A stretch of 13,622 bases of DNA. Origin: Clostridia bacterium (GTDB taxonomy: Bacteria > Bacillota > Clostridia > Peptostreptococcales > Anaerovoracaceae). Location: assembly GCA_024682015.1 (NCBI GenBank), contig JAIKZT010000193.1, positions 1-13,622 on the forward strand, in the 5' to 3' direction. Position 1 is the first letter of the stretch, and each line of letters begins with the position of its first letter. Under the pieces are notes generated by a model that saw only the letters and a list, made by a program, of their open reading frames with translations, was not told the origin of the DNA and made no database searches. The position numbers were made by a program, and so were the translations under genes. Below are positions 7,380-12,284 of this stretch, piece by piece.

Positions 7380-7412
7380 AACCGTCCCCATTTCCTGGGG
7401 ACGGTTCGTTTT
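7380..7412. terminator. Bidirectional terminator between convergent operons (GGGGACGGTT hairpin)
   Basis: AACCGTCCCC (7380-7389) pairs perfectly with GGGGACGGTT (7397-7406) around ATTTCCT. The + strand continues into CGTTTTTT and the - strand into TTTTCAT, so it can stop both the acetyltransferase transcript and the radical SAM transcript, whose stop codon is at 7413-7415. The GGGGACG core recurs in the foldback element at 12130-12278. Confidence 0.8.
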
Positions 7413-8315
7413 TTAGTCGATCTTTTCGATCCAGTGCAGATCGTAGGGCTCAAACACCACGTGGCGATAGGCCGGCACGTCGAGGCGCACGTCGTCGAGC
7501 ACCGCGTCGCTCCAGTCGGCGTGGATCTCGCCGGTCTGCTTGATCAGGATGTCGTACAGGATGTTGTACGTGATGCGGTTTTTCGGGTCCTCCTCCACGA
7601 TGCAGGAGTAGGGAAGCGTCTTGTGGTAGACCATCTCCATGCCCTTGTAGTCGTAGTGGAATCCACAGCGCATGCGGCAACCGTCGAGCCCGGTATAGCG
7701 GCCGATCTTGTTCAGATCGTGCACGATCTTGTCGTGCTCGCGGTCGTACAGGTTGGCCGGGGTCGTCGCTGTGTAGTCGAAGCGGAACTGGATGTTGGAG
7801 CCGGGGATCTTTCTGAACCGTTCGATGAACGGGATGAGGCCTTCCACCGGATAGTCCTGATACAGCACGCAGTTGATGCGGAACGGCACCGGCAGCTTCG
7901 CGAGCAGCTCGTCGTTCGATTCCACGACGTAGTGCTGCATGTGGCGGCTGACGTTGATGCAGCTGATCTTATCCTTGTTCTTTTCCGCGAACGCGAGGAT
8001 GTCGTCCTCCGTTACCGTCTTGGAGACGGGCAGTGTGGTGTTGATGTAGACGTGGTGGGTGGGGGGAACCTTATCCAGCATCACCTGCAGGGATTCCAGG
8101 TTTGCGAACGGTTCTCCGCCCGTAAAGACGAAGTCGCATTTCGGGGTGATCGCATCCATCACCTCGATGCTCTCGCAGATCTTTTCCAGGGAGAAGCCGG
8201 TCATGTCGGCATACTCGCCTTTGTTCACGCAGAACGGGCAGTGGTTGTTGCAGTCGTAGGGGACGAACACGGTGACGGTGCAGCCGCCTTCTCTGGTCTT
8301 GTATGGTCTGTGCAT
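7413..8315 (-). CDS. Radical SAM protein of unknown substrate
   Basis: A 300-residue radical SAM enzyme. Cys22, Cys26 and Cys29 in DCNNHCPFC form the CxxxCxxC site for the SAM-binding [4Fe-4S] cluster, and FTGGEPF (64-70) is the SAM-amino-group motif. The partial TIM barrel occupies about residues 12-210. The C-terminal part holds Cys213 and Cys217 (GCRMRCGFH) and Cys238, which could ligate an auxiliary cluster or a metal; no recognisable SPASM signature is seen. No precursor peptide, tRNA-modification partner or cofactor pathway gene is adjacent, so I name no reaction. The ATG (complement of 8313-8315) follows AAGGAAG. The upstream CBS gene is 58 nt away on the same strand, and a promoter at 8366-8393 may also drive this gene alone. 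Confidence 0.85.
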   Translation of the reverse strand: MHRPYKTREGGCTVTVFVPYDCNNHCPFCVNKGEYADMTGFSLEKICESIEVMDAITPKCDFVFTGGEPFANLESLQVMLDKVPPTHHVYINTTLPVSKTVTEDDILAFAEKNKDKISCINVSRHMQHYVVESNDELLAKLPVPFRINCVLYQDYPVEGLIPFIERFRKIPGSNIQFRFDYTATTPANLYDREHDKIVHDLNKIGRYTGLDGCRMRCGFHYDYKGMEMVYHKTLPYSCIVEEDPKNRITYNILYDILIKQTGEIHADWSDAVLDDVRLDVPAYRHVVFEPYDLHWIEKID

Positions 8316-8365
8316 CTAAGCTTCCTTACTGTCTTACTGTGCTTGCAGAAACGGTTAACTATTGA

Positions 8366-8393
8366 ATTATACACTACTCCGCGTAATTTGCAA
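8366..8393 (-). promoter_or_regulatory. Candidate promoter of the radical SAM gene
   Basis: Read leftward: TTGCAA (8393-8388), 16 nt, TATAAT (8371-8366). The -35 box lies within the last codons of the CBS gene and the -10 starts 2 nt after its stop codon. Confidence 0.5.
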
Positions 8394-8790
8394 ACGTTTC
8401 GAGCAGATTTCTTCTCGTAATAATGCCGATGAACGAGCCCCAGTCGTCGACGACGGGGATGAAGTTCTGTTCCATGCCTCGCTCGATCAGCTCCTCGGCG
8501 CTGGCGGTGATGGGCACGGGCGGGTTCTTGTCCTTGTGCATCAGGTCGCGGATGAACGTCTTCTCGAGGCTCTGCAGGGGCACTTCCTCGATCTCCTCAT
8601 CGGCGTCCTTCAGGATGAACCACAGAAAATCGCCCTCGCTGATGGTCGTGAGGTAATGCCCCTCCCGGTCGATGACGGGAATGGCCGTATACCCGTGGTG
8701 GCGCATCTTTTCGAGGCCCTGGCGCAGGGTGTAGTCGTCGTACAGAAACGCCGTCTCGCTCTTGGGCTGCAGCAGAAATGCTATGTTCAT
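8374..8790 (-). CDS. Two-CBS-domain protein, DarB/CbpB-like
   Basis: A 138-residue protein consisting only of a CBS pair (Bateman module), about residues 8-60 and 76-134. The HGYTAIPVID (32-41) and GIITRRNLL (122-130) motifs and overall length match the small Firmicute CBS proteins such as B. subtilis DarB (YkuL), which bind cyclic di-AMP and in the apo state act on (p)ppGpp synthetase or pyruvate carboxylase. Binding of c-di-AMP here is inferred from likeness; an AMP/ATP sensor is the alternative. There are no membrane segments. The ATG (complement of 8788-8790) follows AAAGGA. The gene is the first of a leftward pair with the radical SAM gene and lies opposite the envelope operon across overlapping promoters. 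Confidence 0.82.
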   Translation of the reverse strand: MNIAFLLQPKSETAFLYDDYTLRQGLEKMRHHGYTAIPVIDREGHYLTTISEGDFLWFILKDADEEIEEVPLQSLEKTFIRDLMHKDKNPPVPITASAEELIERGMEQNFIPVVDDWGSFIGIITRRNLLETFANYAE

Positions 8791-8823
8791 GAAGGGTAGT
8801 CCTTTCTGTCGTTTCTCTGTCTT

Positions 8824-8840
8824 CGGGTCCGCTGACCCCG
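8824..8840 (-). other. Small 5' hairpin in the CBS gene leader
   Basis: Read leftward, GGGTC (8838-8834), AGCG, GACCC (8829-8825) forms a 5-bp stem that starts at about the predicted transcription start (near 8839). Confidence 0.4.
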
Positions 8841-8845
8841 CCTAT

Positions 8846-8851
8846 ATTATA
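8846..8851 (-). promoter_or_regulatory. -10 box of the CBS gene promoter
   Basis: A perfect TATAAT reads leftward at 8851-8846, 56 nt from the CBS start codon. No good -35 is seen at 16-18 nt, where the sequence overlaps the opposing rightward -10 box. Confidence 0.5.
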
Positions 8852-8878
8852 CACAAAAAGGGCCGGTTATGGTATAAT
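8850..8878 (+). promoter_or_regulatory. Promoter of the UPF0316-PIG-L-GT2/GtrA operon
   Basis: An extended -10, TGGTATAAT (8870-8878), is preceded at 17 nt by TACACA (8850-8855). The predicted start is near 8885. The -35 box overlaps the leftward -10 box of the CBS gene. Confidence 0.6.
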
Positions 8879-8884
8879 AATTAC

Positions 8885-9026
8885 AACTGTGCCAAAAGGC
8901 ATGAACGGATCCGGCCCGTGGGCCGGACGCTGGCCGAAAGGGCGCCCTGGAGACAGGGTCCCGGAGGTTTGAATGATCTTTTGCGTTAAATATACATGGA
9001 TATAGATCAAAAGGGGGAATGTCATC
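8885..9026 (+). ncRNA. Structured 5' leader of the envelope operon (possible cis-regulatory RNA)
   Basis: The leader of about 140 nt can form TGCC-AAAA-GGCA (8890-8901), a 7-bp GC stem TCCGGCC/GGCCGGA (8910-8916 / 8921-8927) with a CGTG loop, and CCCTG-GAGA-CAGGG (8945-8958) capped by a GNRA-type tetraloop. Near the gene, CTTTTG (8978-8983) can pair with CAAAAG (9008-9013), partly covering the ribosome site AAAAGGGGG. I compared it by eye with common riboswitch cores (TPP, cobalamin, FMN, c-di-GMP, c-di-AMP, glycine, fluoride, Mn2+) and saw no match. Confidence 0.45.
8973..9005 (+). CDS. Putative 10-codon leader peptide
   Basis: An ATG at 8973 follows GGAGG (8963-8967) with 5 nt spacing and encodes MIFCVKYTWI before TAG at 9003-9005. 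Its codons cover the CTTTTG arm that can pair with the start of the downstream ribosome site, so its translation could control that hairpin. A second open stretch of 23 codons (8901-8972) ends exactly where this one starts (TGAATG), but its own ribosome site is poorly spaced. With no comparative data, chance occurrence remains possible. Confidence 0.35.
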   Translation: MIFCVKYTWI

Positions 9027-9554
9027 ATGATCACACCTGCGTTGCTTCTCAGCTGCCTTAAAATTGCCGGATGCCGCATCCTGGACGTTACGTGCGGCAC
9101 GGTGAGGACGATCCTCACCGTCAAGGAAAAGAGCATCGCCGCGGCCCTCGTGGGCTTCTGCGAAGTCTTCCTGTGGTACATCATCGTGCAGAGCGCCATG
9201 TCCGCGGACGGACCGGTCATCATCATCGCCGCCGCGTACGCGGGAGGCTACGCGATGGGCACGTTCGTAGGCAGCCGCGTGGCCAGGGCCGTCATCAGCG
9301 GGAACGTTACCGTGCAGGTCGTTACGAGCCGCCGGGACGACGCGCTGCTGTCCTCCATCCGGGATGCGGGCTATGCCATCACCGTCCTGAACGCGAACGA
9401 GTCCGAGTTCGCGGAGAGCAAATATCTCATCATCGCCACGGTGGACAAGAAACAGCTGAAGGCGTTCGAGGATCTGGTGAAGGCCGGGGACGAAAAGGCG
9501 TTCATCATGGTTTCGGATACCAAGAGTTCCGTGGGCGGATATTTCGGAAAGTAA
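9027..9554 (+). CDS. UPF0316 / DUF2179 membrane protein
   Basis: A 175-residue protein of the UPF0316 family (B. subtilis YebE type). Three hydrophobic segments (about 4-16, 37-57 and 63-82) carry the family pattern: a VRTIL motif after the first segment, GFCEVFLWY in the second and GGYAMGTFVGSRV at the end of the third. The soluble C-terminal DUF2179 domain (about 93-174) has the VTVQVVTSR strand and a KAFIMVSDTK strand near the end. Cellular function is not established for this family; DUF2179 is generally taken as a small ligand-binding or regulatory domain. The ATG at 9027 follows AAAAGGGGG with about 9 nt spacing. The PIG-L gene starts 6 nt after the stop. It is the first gene behind a structured leader. 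Confidence 0.85.
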   Translation: MITPALLLSCLKIAGCRILDVTCGTVRTILTVKEKSIAAALVGFCEVFLWYIIVQSAMSADGPVIIIAAAYAGGYAMGTFVGSRVARAVISGNVTVQVVTSRRDDALLSSIRDAGYAITVLNANESEFAESKYLIIATVDKKQLKAFEDLVKAGDEKAFIMVSDTKSSVGGYFGK

Positions 9555-9560
9555 GAACGT

Positions 9561-11012
9561 ATGAAGAAGATGCTGACGATCGCATTGCTTGCCTGCCTGT
9601 TCGTGCTGCTGCAGCCTTCGATGGGTCACGCGGAGGAGGCGAAGGAACTGCCTGCGCGGGTCACCGCCTGGGAGGACGGACGCACGTGGAACAGCAGCTC
9701 GCTGCGGGATGGGAATTACAACACGAAACTGTCGTTCAACGGGACGGGCGAGGTCGTCGTCGAAACGGACGAGGACATGCGCGGCCTGTACCTCGTGTGG
9801 GACAGTGTGCCGGGGCCGTGGCTTTTGAAGGCGGAGTCCGACGGAACTTCGCGCGGCCTTCTGTGCGGGCAAAGCGGCTTTCTGCACGAGTACGTGGCGC
9901 TGGATGAGCCTTCGAAAAAGGTTTCCGTCTGCATGCCAAAAGAGGGCACGATCCTGTGCGACGTGTTCGCGTACGGGGAAGGGGAGCTTCCTTCGGACGT
10001 GCAGGTCTGGCAGAACCCCTGCGAGGATGCGGACATGCTGCTCATCTCCACGCACGCGGACGACGAGCACCTGTTCTTCGGGGGCACGATGCCCACGTAC
10101 GCGGGGGAGCTCGGTTACGACGTGCAGATCGCGTACCTGACGCACCATTGGGCGGAGCCCTACCGGCCGCACGAACTGCTGAACGGCCTGTGGACGGTCG
10201 GGATGACGCACTATCCGATCATTTCGACGTTTACGGATTATTATTCGGACAACCTGGAGCATGCGAAGACGCTGTGGGATCTAAACGAGGTGGAAGCCTA
10301 CGAGGTGATGCTCCTTCGGCGCTTTAAGCCTGAAGTCGTCATCGATCACGACGTGAACGGCGAATACGGCCACGGCGCGCACAGGCTGAATACCTGGGTG
10401 CTGCAGCAGGCCATCGAATGGGCTGCGGATCCGGCCTGGCGCGCGGGCGAGGCGGCGGAGAGCGGTTCGTATCTGGCGCAGGCGCAGGCGCTGCCGGCGT
10501 TCGGCGTGCAGAAGGTCTACCTGCACCTGTGGCCGGAAAATGCCGTCCGGATGAACTGGGACAAGCCGCTTTCGCATTTCGGCGGCCGGACCGCCTTCGA
10601 GATGGCCGGGGCGGGGTTTGCCTGCCACAGATCCCAGCAGCAGTGGTTCTCCATGGGCCGCACGGGCGTGTTCGACTCCGCGGCGTTCGGCCTGTACTAT
10701 ACGGCCGTCGGACCGGACGAGAAGACGGAGGACGCGGACTTCTTCGAACACGTGGTGTGGGCGTCCGGCGAACCGGCGGATGGGGCTTCGGAAAGCGCCG
10801 AACCTGCGGAAACGCTCCCTGAGCCTGCCGGCGAGGCGCCGGAAGAGGCTCAGCCCGCAGACAAGGACCAGGGTCACAGCCCGGACGAGACGTTTCCGGA
10901 GCTGCTCTGGCGGCGGTATAAGGCCTTCATCCTGGGCGCCATCGGCGGCATCGCGGTCGTGGCCGCGGTTGTGATGCTGGGCGGGAAAAAGAGATATAAA
11001 GGAAAACATTAA
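9561..11012 (+). CDS. Exported, membrane-anchored PIG-L family deacetylase
   Basis: A 483-residue protein with four parts. A signal peptide (MKKMLTIALLACLFVLL..., cleavage near residue 24) is followed by a beta-rich module (about 30-150) resembling a discoidin-like or carbohydrate-binding fold. A PIG-L/LmbE catalytic domain spans about 155-400. A Pro/Ala/Glu-rich linker (402-440) leads to a C-terminal membrane helix (455-475) with a KKRYKGKH tail. The zinc motif is THADDEH (164-170), the family's [P/A]HxDDE, and the second ligand region is GEYGHGAHR (267-275), the HxxH motif. PIG-L enzymes remove N-acetyl groups from GlcNAc-type sugars. The topology puts this one outside the cell, so the substrate should be a surface glycan or a lipid-linked sugar. 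It sits between the UPF0316 gene (6 nt) and the GT2-GtrA gene (18 nt) in one operon. The ribosome site is weak (GGAAAG). Confidence 0.87.
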   Translation: MKKMLTIALLACLFVLLQPSMGHAEEAKELPARVTAWEDGRTWNSSSLRDGNYNTKLSFNGTGEVVVETDEDMRGLYLVWDSVPGPWLLKAESDGTSRGLLCGQSGFLHEYVALDEPSKKVSVCMPKEGTILCDVFAYGEGELPSDVQVWQNPCEDADMLLISTHADDEHLFFGGTMPTYAGELGYDVQIAYLTHHWAEPYRPHELLNGLWTVGMTHYPIISTFTDYYSDNLEHAKTLWDLNEVEAYEVMLLRRFKPEVVIDHDVNGEYGHGAHRLNTWVLQQAIEWAADPAWRAGEAAESGSYLAQAQALPAFGVQKVYLHLWPENAVRMNWDKPLSHFGGRTAFEMAGAGFACHRSQQQWFSMGRTGVFDSAAFGLYYTAVGPDEKTEDADFFEHVVWASGEPADGASESAEPAETLPEPAGEAPEEAQPADKDQGHSPDETFPELLWRRYKAFILGAIGGIAVVAAVVMLGGKKRYKGKH

Positions 11013-11030
11013 GGGGGAACGAGAGGAAAC

Positions 11031-12125
11031 ATGGAGATCAAGGAAAGATTGAAGGATCTGGCGGTCATCGTGCCGTGCCTGAATCCGGACGAAAAACTGC
11101 TGCAGGTGGTCAGGGGGATGCTTGCCGCGGGCTTTTCGCACGTGCTGGTGGTGGACGACGGCTCCGGCCGCGACTACCGGCCGTATTTCGACGAGGCCGA
11201 GGCGATCCCCGAGTGCACGGTTCTGGGTTACACCGTCAACCGGGGCAAGGGCTATGCGCTGCGGCACGCCTTCGCGTACGTGCGGGAGAACTGGCCGTGG
11301 TGCAGCGGGGTCATTACCGTGGACGCAGACAACCAGCATACGCCCAAGGATACGCGCAACGTCGCGCTCGACATGCTGGAGCATCCGGACACGGTCGTCA
11401 TCGGCTGCCGCGACTTCAAGAAGGCCGGCGTGCCGCTGCACAACCGGATGGGCAACCTCATCACGAGCTTCGTGTTCAAGGCTCTGTGCGGGATACGGCT
11501 CTCCGACACGCAGACGGGCCTGCGGGGCATTCCGGCGGGCTGCCTGGAGGCCTTCTGCAGCAAAGTCGAGGGTGACCGCTACGAATACGAGACGAACATG
11601 CTCTTGTACATGAAGACGGCGGGCATTCCTTTCATCGAGCGCGCCATCGATACGGTGTACATCGAAGGAAACAAGTCGAGCCATTTCCACGTGCTGCGCG
11701 ATTCCTGGAAGATCTACGTGCCCATCCTGAAGTTTTCGCTGGGCAGCGGCCTGTCCACGCTGATCGACCTGACGTTGTTCACGATCCTGTGCCGGGTGTT
11801 TGACAAACTGCCGAACGCGGCGGAGATCTTCCTGGCGACGGCGGGGGCGCGTATCTGTTCGTCGCTGTTCAACTACAATTACAACCGCCGGCACGTGTTC
11901 GGCGCGGACGGCCGTCCGCACGAGAAGGGCTCCCTGTATCGGTATTACGCGGTCGCCGTCTGCCAGATGCTGCTGTCGTGGCTGTGCGTAACGGGCCTGG
12001 TGACCCTCTTCCACGCCGAGGGCGGCGTGAAGACGGTCCTGAAACTGGTGGTGGACCTGATCCTGTTCTTCCTGACGTTCCAGGTGCAGCGCGAGTGGGT
12101 GTTTAAGAAGAAAAAAGGGGAGTAG
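11031..12125 (+). CDS. Fused GT2 glycosyltransferase - GtrA membrane protein
   Basis: A 364-residue two-domain protein. Residues 8-225 form a GT2 domain of the dolichyl/polyprenyl-phosphate sugar synthase type: VVDDGS (40-45), NRGKGYALR (70-78), the DAD motif (98-100) and DTQTGLRG (159-166). Residues 230-360 form a GtrA domain with four hydrophobic helices (about 233-255, 263-283, 305-328, 335-353) and a conserved NYNRRHVF loop after the second. GT2 enzymes of this type load a sugar on undecaprenyl phosphate at the inner face; GtrA proteins are thought to flip the product. Having both in one chain makes a self-contained load-and-flip module. The sugar is unknown; GlcNAc would fit the deacetylase encoded just upstream. 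The ATG at 11031 follows GAGAGGAA, with a second purine run at 11012-11018. The gene ends 4 bp before the foldback element. Confidence 0.9.
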   Translation: MEIKERLKDLAVIVPCLNPDEKLLQVVRGMLAAGFSHVLVVDDGSGRDYRPYFDEAEAIPECTVLGYTVNRGKGYALRHAFAYVRENWPWCSGVITVDADNQHTPKDTRNVALDMLEHPDTVVIGCRDFKKAGVPLHNRMGNLITSFVFKALCGIRLSDTQTGLRGIPAGCLEAFCSKVEGDRYEYETNMLLYMKTAGIPFIERAIDTVYIEGNKSSHFHVLRDSWKIYVPILKFSLGSGLSTLIDLTLFTILCRVFDKLPNAAEIFLATAGARICSSLFNYNYNRRHVFGADGRPHEKGSLYRYYAVAVCQMLLSWLCVTGLVTLFHAEGGVKTVLKLVVDLILFFLTFQVQREWVFKKKKGE

Positions 12126-12129
12126 ACTG

Positions 12130-12278
12130 TGAGTCAGGGGACGTTTCCGCTGACTCAAAGATAGAGAGGGATATAGGACAAAAAGCGTTGATAAAAACCG
12201 CCGTGACTGTCGAAAATTCAACGGTCTCGGCGGTTTTATCTTGCTTCACCTGAGTCAGCGGAAACGTCCCCTGACTCA
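12130..12278. repeat. 149-bp foldback element with perfect 28-nt inverted arms (MITE- or REP-like)
   Basis: The arms at 12130-12157 and 12251-12278 are exact reverse complements. Each arm is itself a hairpin, TGAGTCAG against CTGACTCA, with a loop containing GGGACGTTTCC. No coding sequence is visible inside, and no clear target-site duplication flanks it. The element fills the gap between two convergent genes. Confidence 0.8.
12190..12240. terminator. Bidirectional terminator inside the foldback element
   Basis: GATAAAAACCGCCG (12190-12203) pairs with CGGCGGTTTTATC (12228-12240) with one bulged A, and the stem continues as GACTGT/ACGGTC (12205-12210 / 12221-12226). T-rich arms on both strands suit it to stop the GT2-GtrA and the gamma-glutamyltransferase transcripts. 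Confidence 0.75.
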
Positions 12279-12284
12279 AATACA

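Noticed and set aside
8901..8972. A 23-codon open frame in the envelope-operon leader as a gene
   Set aside because: The ribosome site would be about 1 nt from the ATG and the sequence is mostly explained by RNA stems. It is kept only as a remark to the leader peptide.
8847..12221. Two long antisense frames (about 470 and 650 codons) opposite the envelope operon
   Set aside because: Same Arg/His/Val-rich shadow composition, no ribosome site or recognisable domain, and they run through the leader and the foldback element.
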